Positions 8,016-16,653 of a stretch of DNA of 26,501 bases are shown piece by piece. Below the pieces are notes generated by a model. It had not been told where the DNA came from and searched no databases. It was given only the letters and a program-made list of their open reading frames with translations. The stretch is from a virus, in the IMG/VR virus record IMGVR_UViG_3300048018_000068, positions 1-26,501 of that record; one strand, 5' to 3'. The position numbers and the translations under genes are program-made. Each line of letters starts with the position of its first letter. Position 1 is the stretch's first letter.

Positions 8016-9476
8016 CTATGCATCTTGGAATAAGAAGAAGTTGTTTGCACCTAAAGTACATACAGCTCTCTCACTCAAGAAGTTTACTTCCATAGCATCT
8101 AAGTCACTTGTTCTTGCTCCACCAGCTGAACCAGTGATCCAAGACTTGTAACGTCTGTCTTCAGTTTCTGAAGCTCTATATCTAACGTGTAAGAATGGTC
8201 TCTTAGCGTTTTTACCTAATACTTGATCGTACACAGTTGTAGATCCTGCTGGTACTAAAAGTCCATTGACTTTACCTGCATTGATACCACCTCTCATTGT
8301 AGGATCGTTTAAGTATTTCCAGTCAGACTTGTAGAAGTCATATCCTCTTCGGAATCCTGTAAACCCTAAATTCAATGCCATGTCTTTGTCATTGTCAAAT
8401 AATCCGTAAGACGTACCACCTGCTCCATAAGAGTTTTGTTCTGCTAACATGTCATCAATGTCAAATGAGAACTGACGATCTACAAAAATAACATTCTCTT
8501 CAATAGATCCTTGCTTGTCAAGTCTTTGAATAATGCTATCAAACTGAGCTAAACTCGTTGGGTTTCCTCCACCGAATACGTTACCTCTGTTTCCTACTAC
8601 ATAGAAAATCCCTTCAGATCCAGACTCATTAGCTACAGAAGCTCCTACCGCTGTACCTTGTAAGTAATCTCCTGCACCAGAACCTGCTGCTGCTGGTACT
8701 GCTTCAATCATTGCTGTTTCTAAGTAATCTTCAAAACGCAATCTTGTGTCGTGTTCAGATTTTAAATACCATAAGTATCCGTTTGCTCCGCCTTCACTTG
8801 TTACTTCTACCCATCCAATTTGAGCCATGTCAGAACCAGAAACAGAATACTTGTCTTTGATAATGATTGGTTTGTTTTGGAAAAAGAAATCATCAGATTC
8901 TAAAGAACCTTGCATTCCGCTTACTCCTTTTGCAAATTCAGAACCATATACAAATATATCACATGAAGTTCCAAGAGCCATTGTTTGTCCACCATTTTCG
9001 TAGTAAGCAATAGTTACCTTGTTTGGATTAGCAGCTGTTGGAGCTACAGATATAATACCTTTGTTTTGTAAAGTTGAACCTGCTGTGTTATCAGAGATCA
9101 TTACAGTTTGCCCAGCTCTTAAAGCTGCTTGACTTGCTGTTCCACCTAAAGCTGGATTGAAGTTAGTAATGTTATTTGGAATAGTCCAAACACCATCATC
9201 AGCTCCAACAGCCGCAGCTGATGTACAAGCTTGATATTTAGTGTGTAATCTTCCTTGTTCTGCCCATTTAATAAGGTCAGAATTAGAAGGCATTTCAGCA
9301 CCTACCATTCTTAAGAATGATGCTACTGATCTGTTTCCATAACGCTCAAATTCCTTTTCATGAACATCTGGAAGATATTGGTTCAAGAAATCAAAGTTAG
9401 TTATGTAGTTTGTTGATAAAGGAGTTTGCTGCGCACTTGGCTGCAAGTCAAATCCTGGTGTTACATTTACTGCCAT
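8016..9476 (-). CDS. Major capsid protein (crAss-like, HK97-type fold expected)
   Basis: The 486-residue product begins with a Gln/Pro/Thr segment, then NYITNFDFLNQYLPDVHEKE (23-42), ERYGNRSVASFLRMVGAEMP (43-62) and WAEQGRLHTKYQ (71-82). These match my memory of major capsid proteins of crAss-like phages. The rest is rich in Gly, Asp and aromatics, as expected of a shell subunit, and ends in a short hydrophobic tail (NFFLFQDA). It is preceded by a scaffold-like gene and followed by a strong terminator, the usual capsid arrangement. The leader directly before the ATG is nearly all A, typical of highly translated Bacteroidota genes. The HK97 fold is expected from the family, not read directly. 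Confidence 0.85.
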   Translation of the reverse strand: MAVNVTPGFDLQPSAQQTPLSTNYITNFDFLNQYLPDVHEKEFERYGNRSVASFLRMVGAEMPSNSDLIKWAEQGRLHTKYQACTSAAAVGADDGVWTIPNNITNFNPALGGTASQAALRAGQTVMISDNTAGSTLQNKGIISVAPTAANPNKVTIAYYENGGQTMALGTSCDIFVYGSEFAKGVSGMQGSLESDDFFFQNKPIIIKDKYSVSGSDMAQIGWVEVTSEGGANGYLWYLKSEHDTRLRFEDYLETAMIEAVPAAAGSGAGDYLQGTAVGASVANESGSEGIFYVVGNRGNVFGGGNPTSLAQFDSIIQRLDKQGSIEENVIFVDRQFSFDIDDMLAEQNSYGAGGTSYGLFDNDKDMALNLGFTGFRRGYDFYKSDWKYLNDPTMRGGINAGKVNGLLVPAGSTTVYDQVLGKNAKRPFLHVRYRASETEDRRYKSWITGSAGGARTSDLDAMEVNFLSERAVCTLGANNFFLFQDA

Positions 9477-9494
9477 AATTTTGTTTTTTTTTAA

Positions 9495-10643
9495 TTATTT
9501 TTTTCTACTTTTAATTTTGAGTCCTCTTCCACTATCGTTGCTTACACTCATAGGTCTAATCGTAATTCCATTTTTGGAAACCGATTGAGATTGTTGTCTG
9601 ACATCCATATTAATGTTTTTTGATTTTCTTGAAACATTATCAACAGTTGCCGCAACTCCCTGTTCGTAAAAGTGCTTTGCAAATTTATCAGGATTCATAG
9701 CTACCGAAATGGCCTTATGATATCCAACAGGATCCGCAATTAAACCATCTTTGTCCATAAATTTGTTAATAAAATTATTAACATCGGATTGGACATTTTT
9801 TAGTTCTTGTGCATCTCCTGGTTTAAAAGAAATATTTTTTTCACCAACTGAAAACTCAAAACCTTTGAACTCGTTGTTAAAAACCGACTCGGTTTTATCT
9901 AAGAAATAACTGTACCTCTTTTTGTTTAAATCTTCAATACTTTTAGATTCCTCCATATACTTTTTATAAGCATTGATTTTTTCTTCTTGATCATTTGACA
10001 ATCCACCCCCGCTTGACTCAAGAGGAATTTTATATTTGTCTTTCTGTTCATTAAGAAACTTCTTTGCCTTAGAAAGTTCTCTTTTTTTCGCTAATTTTAT
10101 TTTTCTAATATCTTTCTCATCATCTAAGTCTTCATCATATGAAAACTTATCACTAATGATGTCTTGAATATCATCAGAATCTAACCCTTCTTCAGTTGAT
10201 TCATAATAATTAGCAAGTACAGCATTGTCATCCATAGCATCAATGTCTTTTTGTAATTTATAAAAGTCATTAATTCCACGACCAGTTTCCTGCTTGTACT
10301 TCAAATACGCAGACACATCTTCTGGTAACTCATCGTTTGAATTTTTTTCCTCAAACAAATCATCAATAGAATTTATATCCTTATTGTATCTTTTCTTTAT
10401 ATACGAAAGAACATCATCATCGCCTAACTCTGGTAACGATGCTTCTTCGTTTTTAGTTTCATCAACCGATATTTCTTCGGTAGTTGAATTTTGATTTTCA
10501 CTTAAATCTACTTTTTCTGCTTGCTGAGAATTATCTTGTTGGTTTTCAAATTGTTCTGCATGTTCTTTTAATAATGCTTCTTCAACTTGCGCCCTTGATT
10601 TTTCTTCAACGTTTGCGTCTACTGCTTTTACTTTAAATTCCAT
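9495..10643 (-). CDS. Probable capsid scaffolding protein (382 aa)
   Basis: This protein is very rich in Glu, Asp, Asn, Gln and Lys and almost lacks Cys and Trp. It starts with a charged region (residues 1-130, with ELGDDDVLSYIKKRYNKD at about 72-89), has long predicted helices and coiled coil at about 155-250, and ends with a basic tail (GLKIKSRKK, 374-382). Scaffolding proteins are typically acidic, helical, soluble and have a basic C-terminus that contacts the shell protein. Its place directly before the capsid gene (18 bases) and after the portal fits. I see no protease motif, so an internal maturation protease is not supported. Function is inferred from composition and order. Confidence 0.65.
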   Translation of the reverse strand: MEFKVKAVDANVEEKSRAQVEEALLKEHAEQFENQQDNSQQAEKVDLSENQNSTTEEISVDETKNEEASLPELGDDDVLSYIKKRYNKDINSIDDLFEEKNSNDELPEDVSAYLKYKQETGRGINDFYKLQKDIDAMDDNAVLANYYESTEEGLDSDDIQDIISDKFSYDEDLDDEKDIRKIKLAKKRELSKAKKFLNEQKDKYKIPLESSGGGLSNDQEEKINAYKKYMEESKSIEDLNKKRYSYFLDKTESVFNNEFKGFEFSVGEKNISFKPGDAQELKNVQSDVNNFINKFMDKDGLIADPVGYHKAISVAMNPDKFAKHFYEQGVAATVDNVSRKSKNINMDVRQQSQSVSKNGITIRPMSVSNDSGRGLKIKSRKK

Positions 10644-10659
10644 TTGATTATATTTTTAA

Positions 10660-10667
10660 CAAAGTTA
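10660..10667 (-). promoter_or_regulatory. Candidate Bacteroidota -7 promoter element (TAACTTTG)
   Basis: Minus strand TAACTTTG fits TAnnTTTG and ends 16 bases before the scaffold ATG at 10643, within a 54-base AT-rich gap. It could give an extra promoter for scaffold and capsid genes. No clear -33 box was found. Confidence 0.35.
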
Positions 10668-10697
10668 ATATTTATTTTAATTAAATTTTAGGGTATT

Positions 10698-10832
10698 TTA
10701 AATGTTTGAAAAACGCCTCCTTGCTTCCCATTGTACTTTCTTGGTTCTACCAAGCATACTTTTTTTACCCACTCTTTTATTAAAATCATCTCTTGTTTGA
10801 TTTAATTGTGGGCCTGCTGCCTTTTCTATCAT
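10698..10832 (-). CDS. Small basic protein (44 aa) between portal and scaffold genes
   Basis: A short frame starts at ATG 10832, nine bases after the portal stop, and ends in TAA at 10698. The product starts MIEKAAGPQLNQTRDDFNKR and continues VGKKSMLGRTKKVQWEARRR, ending FSNI. It carries many Lys and Arg and is predicted helical. It fills a gap that would otherwise be the longest empty one in the packaging block, and its spacing fits the operon. It could be a small DNA-binding or head-associated protein, but no family is recognised. The short length means chance cannot be excluded. Confidence 0.55.
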   Translation of the reverse strand: MIEKAAGPQLNQTRDDFNKRVGKKSMLGRTKKVQWEARRRFSNI

Positions 10833-10841
10833 TACTTATAT

Positions 10842-13277
10842 TTATCTTGGGTTAAATTCTGCTAAGTCAAAACCATCTAAACTATCTTCGTTAGACTCAA
10901 AGTTTATTGCTGGAAGGTCTCTCTTTTTTTGCTCTATCATTTTTGACGTCTGAGTAGACTGTTGACTTATTCTGTTGTCTTTTGCTTTTTCTCTTTCAGT
11001 TTCTCTGGACTGTAAATTAGAAGCTTCCAGGCCTTTTAATTGCATCTGCATTTGGAATTCCACTTGCATTAACTGCTGTTTTAGTTCTGCTTCTTTTTGT
11101 AATTTTTGTATATCAAAACTAACCTCTGCTTCTTTTAAAGCCATCTTAGATTGTGTTTCAGCTTGCTGTGTCTGCATTGCTAACTGAGCTTGAGCTTGTT
11201 GCGCTTGCATTTGCATTTGTGCCTGCATTTGCTGTTCTTGCATTTGCTGCTGCTGTTCCCTATCTTGTTTAGCTTTTCTTTTTACTTTAAGTAATTGATT
11301 AGCCATTTTTATATTAGAAATCTCTCTAATATCTATAGCATCTTCTAAACTTATATTTTCTTTAGATAAAGCCATTTGTATATTTTGTTCTAACATAGCC
11401 TTCTGTTCTTCATCAGGCATCAACTCTATAAATATTCCAAAGTCATGTAGATACAAATTTTTAATATCTTCTAATATTGATAAATTATATTTACCAATTT
11501 GCATAGCAAACTCATCCTTAAAATCTGCATACTCTAAAACATCTGCTGTTCTTATAGATAAACACTCAGCTAAAGTTTTTGTTATATATAAACTTGCATT
11601 TAAAATATGTCTTGTTGCTACATTTGAATTTAATGCAGCTAATTTTTGAACACCAACTAAAGAGTTAGGATCTGGACTTGATCCGTCACGAGCTTCATTT
11701 AAACCTGTTACAGACCTAATCATATCTAAGTAATGATTATAGTTACCAATAAGCATTTGCATCTTACTCGCACCACTATTAGCTGTCAATTGAGTGATTG
11801 GAACTCGCGCGTTATTATATTCTCCATCCTGAGTATAACTTCTACCAATAACACTACCTGTTTGGAAGTAAAGTCTTAACGCATCTTCTGGATTGTATGC
11901 GTTTCCTGTTCCTAAATCAACTTCATTTAAACCATCGGCATCTATAAAAACACCGTCTGGAACTACTCTTGAAACTACTTGTTGTATTTTTAAATGACTA
12001 ATCTGAATTAAATCAGCAAAAGGTATCATTCTTTTAACTAAAGACTCTAACTGACCCTTGTACATTTTTGGTGCGCATGCAACATAATTAGGCATTGCAT
12101 ACTGACTTGATGATTTTGGTCTTACCATATTTTCTCCAAGTTTCCACTGGAGCATTATATTAGTTCCCATAACCATAACACCATCATACCATACGTCAAT
12201 AGTTTTAGTTACTTTTTCAAAACCTCCTTCATCCATCATTTCTTGTGGAGGATTGAATTGATCATCCTTCTCAACAGTTTTGAACGTACCATCAGCCATA
12301 CTTTTCTTTTTGTAAACAAAAGTGTGTGTGGTCTTGTAATTAAAGTATAATAAGGTAGCTGTGTCTCTATGAAACATACTGTTTTCATAAAACTGCTGTG
12401 AATTATAATAGTCATACCAAGACTGACTGTACTTGGAAATTTCTTTTAAATCCTCGTTAGTCAAAGAAGGATCTATTTTTATTAATTCAGTTATTGGAAC
12501 TGTTTTTATTTCTCCCCAATAAAATGTGTCTTTAAAATAAGGATCTTCAGTATAGCTGTAAACAACATTAGCAGGATCAACATATTCAACTCTAACACCT
12601 TCACCTGGCATAAAAAGATGCTTTGCCATACCAATACCTAAAGTAGTAATATCCATATCAACTCTCTTTCGAGTGTCACTATAATGGCTCTCTTGGAATA
12701 AAGTATCTATAGCTTCTTCTGTTGCAATCTCAATAGCAGGCTTGTAATTCATTTGCATGAAAAGTTCTAACTCTGCATCATTTTCTGGTAAATCTTCTTC
12801 TTTTGTTTGAAAGGCATCAATACCAAAATCAGATTCTATTTGTTGTAGTAATGGTTTAGCGAGCATATCTCCTTCAACCATTTCTTGATATTGATTTCTT
12901 TTTTCTGCTGACAATGCATCTTGAGCAACAGCTTTTACTTTAAAAAGCCTGTCGTTCATTCCATTAACTACAATGTCTACAAATTTTGGTATTATAGGTA
13001 CTGGTGTCCAATCTAAATTTAAATAACTTAAATCACCATCTACTGCTAATTCATTTTTATATTTAGAAACTGATTGTTCTCCACGAGCATAAAGTCTTAG
13101 TTTGTTGAAATCACTCCATTGTGAATAAAACCTACAAGAACCACTATCTCTCCTAAACCATTCGTATTGTATTGCTTGCCCAACCTGTAGTCCAAACTCC
13201 ATTGTGTCTTTAACAGAATCTGAAACAAATTGGTCTGGAAAGGCAGAGGCATTTACTTGTATCTTTACGTCTTTCAT
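10842..13277 (-). CDS. Portal protein with long Gln-rich C-terminal tail
   Basis: The 811-residue protein follows the terminase with an ATGA overlap. Its length, position and mixed alpha/beta core (residues 60-640) fit crAss-like and P22-type portals, which form the dodecameric DNA gate and bind the terminase. The segment ITQLTANSGASKMQMLIGNY, then YLDMIRSVTGLNEARDGSSP (about 490-540), resembles the conserved helical stem/wing region with the TGxN(E/D)xRdGs motif common in portals. Residues 667-785 are dominated by Gln, Met, Lys and Glu and should form a long coiled coil, as in other portals with a barrel helix. The last 19 residues are acidic (SNEDSLDGFDLAEFNPR). Confidence 0.85.
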   Translation of the reverse strand: MKDVKIQVNASAFPDQFVSDSVKDTMEFGLQVGQAIQYEWFRRDSGSCRFYSQWSDFNKLRLYARGEQSVSKYKNELAVDGDLSYLNLDWTPVPIIPKFVDIVVNGMNDRLFKVKAVAQDALSAEKRNQYQEMVEGDMLAKPLLQQIESDFGIDAFQTKEEDLPENDAELELFMQMNYKPAIEIATEEAIDTLFQESHYSDTRKRVDMDITTLGIGMAKHLFMPGEGVRVEYVDPANVVYSYTEDPYFKDTFYWGEIKTVPITELIKIDPSLTNEDLKEISKYSQSWYDYYNSQQFYENSMFHRDTATLLYFNYKTTHTFVYKKKSMADGTFKTVEKDDQFNPPQEMMDEGGFEKVTKTIDVWYDGVMVMGTNIMLQWKLGENMVRPKSSSQYAMPNYVACAPKMYKGQLESLVKRMIPFADLIQISHLKIQQVVSRVVPDGVFIDADGLNEVDLGTGNAYNPEDALRLYFQTGSVIGRSYTQDGEYNNARVPITQLTANSGASKMQMLIGNYNHYLDMIRSVTGLNEARDGSSPDPNSLVGVQKLAALNSNVATRHILNASLYITKTLAECLSIRTADVLEYADFKDEFAMQIGKYNLSILEDIKNLYLHDFGIFIELMPDEEQKAMLEQNIQMALSKENISLEDAIDIREISNIKMANQLLKVKRKAKQDREQQQQMQEQQMQAQMQMQAQQAQAQLAMQTQQAETQSKMALKEAEVSFDIQKLQKEAELKQQLMQVEFQMQMQLKGLEASNLQSRETEREKAKDNRISQQSTQTSKMIEQKKRDLPAINFESNEDSLDGFDLAEFNPR

Positions 13278-15523
13278 TTATTAAGTAATTGACTAACTGA
13301 ATTCTTATTATTATATCTTGCAAAGTTAATGCTTATTTTCGATTTTTCTTTAGCTGGGGTATACAAGTGTTTTTGATTAGCCATGATTGCTAACCCTGAA
13401 CTTATAGAAGCATCAAACTTAGTTCTGTTGTTAATATCAAACTTTGCCCAATCCTCTAATGTTCTTTGAAAATACATTACACCCATCTCATCACTATCTC
13501 TATAATTTTGAACTAAATCTAAACCTACATGCTTTTCTATGTAAGACTCTATTGCAGAAGCGTGAGACTGTTTTACATCCTCACTTGAATTTGGTATCCC
13601 TCCTAATTCCTTTTCTGTTTTAGATAATTTATTAAATGTTTTGTCAGGCCTATTTGTACTAAACCCTCTATAGCCTCTATTTTTAAAATGATAGAGTAAT
13701 CGAGGTTTATTGTTTTCACACAATATTGGCATCCCATAAAACACACAAGCCATTAATACTTCTTCAAAAAATATTTCAGCAGTCTGAGGACGTGCTATAT
13801 ATTCTAAAAAAAACTCATTACTTGGAGCATTATCCATATTAAACTTTGTCATACCATGCAAAGAACCATTAGATCCCTTACCTACTACAACTCCAGAAAT
13901 ATCATAAGAGTCACAACCGAACGATCCAATATGCTCGTTCCCTGGATATTTTCTCCCATTTTTTATTGTTACTTTATTTTGTAACGACATTTCTGGTAAC
14001 CAAGATACAAAAAATCTTCCTCTTTTATCTGGAGTCCAAATTACCTTGGTATCTTTGATTCCGTTATGCCAAGAAAACGATCCTTGAGTTATATTTTGAC
14101 CCATAATTAATGAGTCATTATAATCAATCTGTTGATATATTTTAGTTAAATTAAATAAAGATTGTTTACTCTCATCTCTAAATGCGTGAGACTCAGTTCT
14201 TGGAAACTGTCTATAGAATTCATTTAAAGCATCAGGATCATTGGATAATGAGTCAACTTCGTTCTGCCAATAATCTATAGCACCTTGATGTATCATCTCA
14301 CCGTCAATCCCTAATACTGGACTTGATGGATTATTAAATACGGGCATTCCATACCTATCTATAAAACCTTCCATATTCCATTCCATTGGGATAAAAAGTG
14401 AATATAACCCACTTTTAGTTTGACCATTAGAGTTTCGTGATCCTACATTAGAATCGTTATATAATTTTTTAAAATTACCACCACCTTTTTCTAATGCATT
14501 AGATGTAGAACCCATCATACACTTACCAACTATTTTACTACCTAAACGTAAACAAGTTTTTGTAACCCTCCAGTTATTTAAAATATTATCAGGTCGCTCC
14601 CATTTACCACTTTCATCATGTATAAGTAATCGAAGCTTCTCACCATCATAACTATTGTCTCCAGTATTTTTCCAGTCAATAGTAGTATCTAATCCTTCAA
14701 GCTCTTGCTCTTCGTTTAAATACATATTTTTTTTAGTAATCTTTGCAGCAGGAACTCTATAAGCTAATTCTGTTTTTGGTTTATCCATACCATCTTGTAT
14801 AGGTTTAAAAAAGAATGGATAATTATTAGATATAGGAACAATTTTATCTGTAAACATTTTTTTTGCATCAGAACCTGTTTTAGAGAGTATACCTATACGA
14901 GCATCTTTAGTTATTGTACCCATATTAACTCCCTCGCATGAGGCCATAAATGAAAATCCAGAACGTCTTATTTTTAAATAGTCCATTCCGAAACTTCTTT
15001 TATCTGCTTTGCAGGCTTCCCAAAAAATATAAAATATTCTGTTAGCTTCTCTAAAGTCTGGAAATCCAACATCAATCTTAGTCCACTGTAAATACATGTA
15101 ATGCGTTCCAGTGATATAAGTAGGAACTCCTTTATTTACAAACCAAAAACCTTCTTCTCTATAATTAAATTCATTTTCAATATAATCTACCCACTCGTTT
15201 TTAAAACTCGAAGGAGTATCATGCCATTGAAATATAGATTTAATTCTTGTTAATTGTTTTGGTAGTATTTTAGGCTCCCAGTATTGTTCTTCTTTTTTTT
15301 TAGATCTTTTGTAAATGTCTTTAGGAGCTTTGGGAAGCGCAACATTTAATCCACTAATATTTATTATCTGATCAATTTGACCTGTTTTAGATACTACAAC
15401 AAAATTGTATTTTTCATTATAACCGTAGGTCCAGGTTCTTGCTTTGTTTTTTGTAGTCAAAACATTTTTAGGAACTATATTTTTTAGTTCTACATATAAT
15501 CTATTTTGATCTTGATTCTGCAA
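13274..15523 (-). CDS. terL: Terminase large subunit (packaging ATPase and nuclease)
   Basis: This 749-residue protein powers DNA translocation into the procapsid and cuts concatemers. Visible elements are a Walker A-like KIRRSGFS (184-191), of the Lys/Arg-rich deviant form known in large terminases; Walker B LRLLIHDE (297-304); and a coupling motif MGSTSN (337-342). The C-terminal RNase H-like nuclease has acidic residues at FGCDSYD (D538), PILCENNKP (E603) and TKFDASISSGLA (D704). Length is in the range for crAss-like terminases. The start overlaps the end of the 91-residue gene by 23 bases, and the stop overlaps the portal start (ATGA). All key residues are present, so the protein is probably active. 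Confidence 0.92.
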   Translation of the reverse strand: MQNQDQNRLYVELKNIVPKNVLTTKNKARTWTYGYNEKYNFVVVSKTGQIDQIINISGLNVALPKAPKDIYKRSKKKEEQYWEPKILPKQLTRIKSIFQWHDTPSSFKNEWVDYIENEFNYREEGFWFVNKGVPTYITGTHYMYLQWTKIDVGFPDFREANRIFYIFWEACKADKRSFGMDYLKIRRSGFSFMASCEGVNMGTITKDARIGILSKTGSDAKKMFTDKIVPISNNYPFFFKPIQDGMDKPKTELAYRVPAAKITKKNMYLNEEQELEGLDTTIDWKNTGDNSYDGEKLRLLIHDESGKWERPDNILNNWRVTKTCLRLGSKIVGKCMMGSTSNALEKGGGNFKKLYNDSNVGSRNSNGQTKSGLYSLFIPMEWNMEGFIDRYGMPVFNNPSSPVLGIDGEMIHQGAIDYWQNEVDSLSNDPDALNEFYRQFPRTESHAFRDESKQSLFNLTKIYQQIDYNDSLIMGQNITQGSFSWHNGIKDTKVIWTPDKRGRFFVSWLPEMSLQNKVTIKNGRKYPGNEHIGSFGCDSYDISGVVVGKGSNGSLHGMTKFNMDNAPSNEFFLEYIARPQTAEIFFEEVLMACVFYGMPILCENNKPRLLYHFKNRGYRGFSTNRPDKTFNKLSKTEKELGGIPNSSEDVKQSHASAIESYIEKHVGLDLVQNYRDSDEMGVMYFQRTLEDWAKFDINNRTKFDASISSGLAIMANQKHLYTPAKEKSKISINFARYNNKNSVSQLLNK

Positions 15524-15776
15524 ATCCTTTTGGTGTGTTATTTACTTTAGTGTCAACTCCTTCTAATAAATCTTTTTCTTCTTGTATTTTTTTTAAAATT
15601 TCAAAAGCATCCATGATACATAGCTTTTTTGTAGCAGCTGCATTTTTTAATCTATCTGCAGCTAACTCATCATCTGTACCATATTTAATAATGTCTTCCT
15701 TCGCTACTTTGATCAGTTGCCTGACCGCCTCGTGACCCGCTTCTATTATTTTTAATTTTGTTTCTTTTGTATTCAT
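15501..15776 (-). CDS. Small helical protein before the terminase; possible small subunit
   Basis: A 91-residue charged, helical protein (ADRLKNAAATKKLCIMDAFE at about 40-59, ILKKIQEEKDLLEG at 60-73). The pattern of Leu, Ala and Lys is one I remember from a conserved hypothetical placed directly before terminase genes in marine phages. Small terminase subunits are usually helical oligomers that select phage DNA, and the location fits, but no helix-turn-helix is obvious. Its end overlaps the terminase start by 23 bases, and its start overlaps the 55-residue gene by about 92 bases. The role is a guess from order. Confidence 0.65.
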   Translation of the reverse strand: MNTKETKLKIIEAGHEAVRQLIKVAKEDIIKYGTDDELAADRLKNAAATKKLCIMDAFEILKKIQEEKDLLEGVDTKVNNTPKGFAESRSK

Positions 15777-15852
15777 TTTTAATACGCTTTACTTTTTTTA
15801 TTGGATAAATTTCTTCACTTAAATCATCCATCCAATCCCATTCTCTACTCAT
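15685..15852 (-). CDS. Small overlapping gene (55 aa) with ATGA coupling
   Basis: A frame starts at ATG 15852, whose ATGA overlaps the TGA stop of the upstream GroES-like gene, and ends at TAA 15685. The product starts MSREWDWMDDLSEEIYPIKK, followed by VKRIKNEYKRNKIKNNRSGS, and ends SSEGRHY. The first 20 residues are acidic and aromatic and the rest strongly basic. It fills the only gap between the GroES-like gene and the 91-residue gene, and about 92 bases at its 3' end overlap that gene in another frame. The exact start/stop overlap matches the coupling used across this operon. Only the N-terminal half lies outside another gene, so part of its composition follows the overlapping frame. Confidence 0.6.
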   Translation of the reverse strand: MSREWDWMDDLSEEIYPIKKVKRIKNEYKRNKIKNNRSGSRGGQATDQSSEGRHY

Positions 15853-16418
15853 AACACCACTGTTATATTTCTTGTAAACATCCTATATAATTTTTCATCA
15901 TCTACTACAAACTCGTATTCAGAGTCAGGTTCATATAAAACCTCATCACCTACTTTAACTCCCTTTTCAATTAACTCATTGTTAATGTATTTTACAATAC
16001 CTCTTAATGGTTCATTTTTAGAATTTTTATCAAGATAAGATTTTTTTGCTTTCAATGGTTTTATAAAACAATATTTGCTATAGCCCATCCAATTAGATTC
16101 TTCTTTACTTTTATAAAGATAAAACTGATCTGGGTCTACAAAAAACAAATTGTCTTTGAAAAAACTTTTACCACTTTTTCTGCGACCATACATGTCATTA
16201 TAAAATTTAAACACGTTATGATGTACTAAAAGTATATCGCCCTCTTTTATAGGACCTTTATAATTTATAGGAGTAGAGACTACAGTAGCAAAGCGATTAG
16301 AGGCTTTGTGATCTTCTTCCGAAGTACTTGTGATAAACTCTACATCACCGTAGTTTTTGATGTTGTCATACCTTCTATTGTTATAAGGTTTAACAATAAA
16401 TGAGTAAGGTGATTTCAT
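15849..16418 (-). CDS. Protein with two GroES-like (Cpn10) domains in tandem, tentative
   Basis: A 189-residue protein that reads as two similar halves. Residues 5-104 run SFIVKPY, a loop-like stretch ITSTSEEDHKAS (29-40), RFATVVSTP (42-50), then IKEGDILLVHHNVFKF (57-72). Residues 114-189 run YCFIKPL (116-122), RGIVKYI (139-145), then GVKVGDEVLYEPD (153-165) and ITVVL at the end. The order of an IVKP-type first strand, a mobile-loop-like stretch, a V-rich strand, and GDxVLxxxx followed by a terminal beta strand is the GroES layout. GroES rings cap chaperonins; phage T4 gp31 is a known phage example, and plant Cpn20 is a known tandem form. A capsid-folding role would suit the location before terminase, portal and capsid genes. 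Fold is inferred, not computed. Confidence 0.45.
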   Translation of the reverse strand: MKSPYSFIVKPYNNRRYDNIKNYGDVEFITSTSEEDHKASNRFATVVSTPINYKGPIKEGDILLVHHNVFKFYNDMYGRRKSGKSFFKDNLFFVDPDQFYLYKSKEESNWMGYSKYCFIKPLKAKKSYLDKNSKNEPLRGIVKYINNELIEKGVKVGDEVLYEPDSEYEFVVDDEKLYRMFTRNITVVL

Positions 16419-16642
16419 TAAAAGTTTATATTATATTCTAAAGATATAGGTAGAGTGCATTTGAATTCCTTCCAAAGTAAAACTTCATCTTTTTTCATAA
16501 TCCATATCTTATATGAATCTGCTGAAACATCATGCTGTATAAGATGTATTCCATAACTGCCGCCTAAAACATCCTGGCCTACTATGTAATGCATAGCACC
16601 AGACTTATAGTCTGCTCCAATTGAAATTTTTCTTATGTCCAT
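16418..16642 (-). CDS. Short conserved phage protein, unknown function (74 aa)
   Basis: A 74-residue, mostly beta protein starting MDIRKISIGADYKSGAMHYI and continuing VGQDVLGGSYGIHLIQHD. I associate this signature with a conserved hypothetical of crAss-like and marine flavobacterial phages. There is no signal peptide, membrane segment or catalytic motif. Its stop overlaps the GroES-like start as TAATG, so the two are probably coupled, and they may be produced in similar amounts. Function unknown. Confidence 0.75.
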   Translation of the reverse strand: MDIRKISIGADYKSGAMHYIVGQDVLGGSYGIHLIQHDVSADSYKIWIMKKDEVLLWKEFKCTLPISLEYNINF

Positions 16643-16653
16643 TTTTAATTTGG

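Noticed and set aside
9477-9494. Long T run before the capsid gene (plus strand) as a terminator
   Set aside because: On the coding strand it is an A-rich leader with no stem, typical of translation starts in Bacteroidota.
9495-10643. Scaffold region also carrying a maturation protease
   Set aside because: No Ser/His/Asp protease motif or U9/U35-like signature can be seen in the acidic protein.
13321-13328. TAACTTTG on the minus strand as a promoter
   Set aside because: It lies inside the terminase gene close to its end, with codons fitting the protein and no start codon at a suitable distance except the portal start some 45 bases on; chance is as likely.
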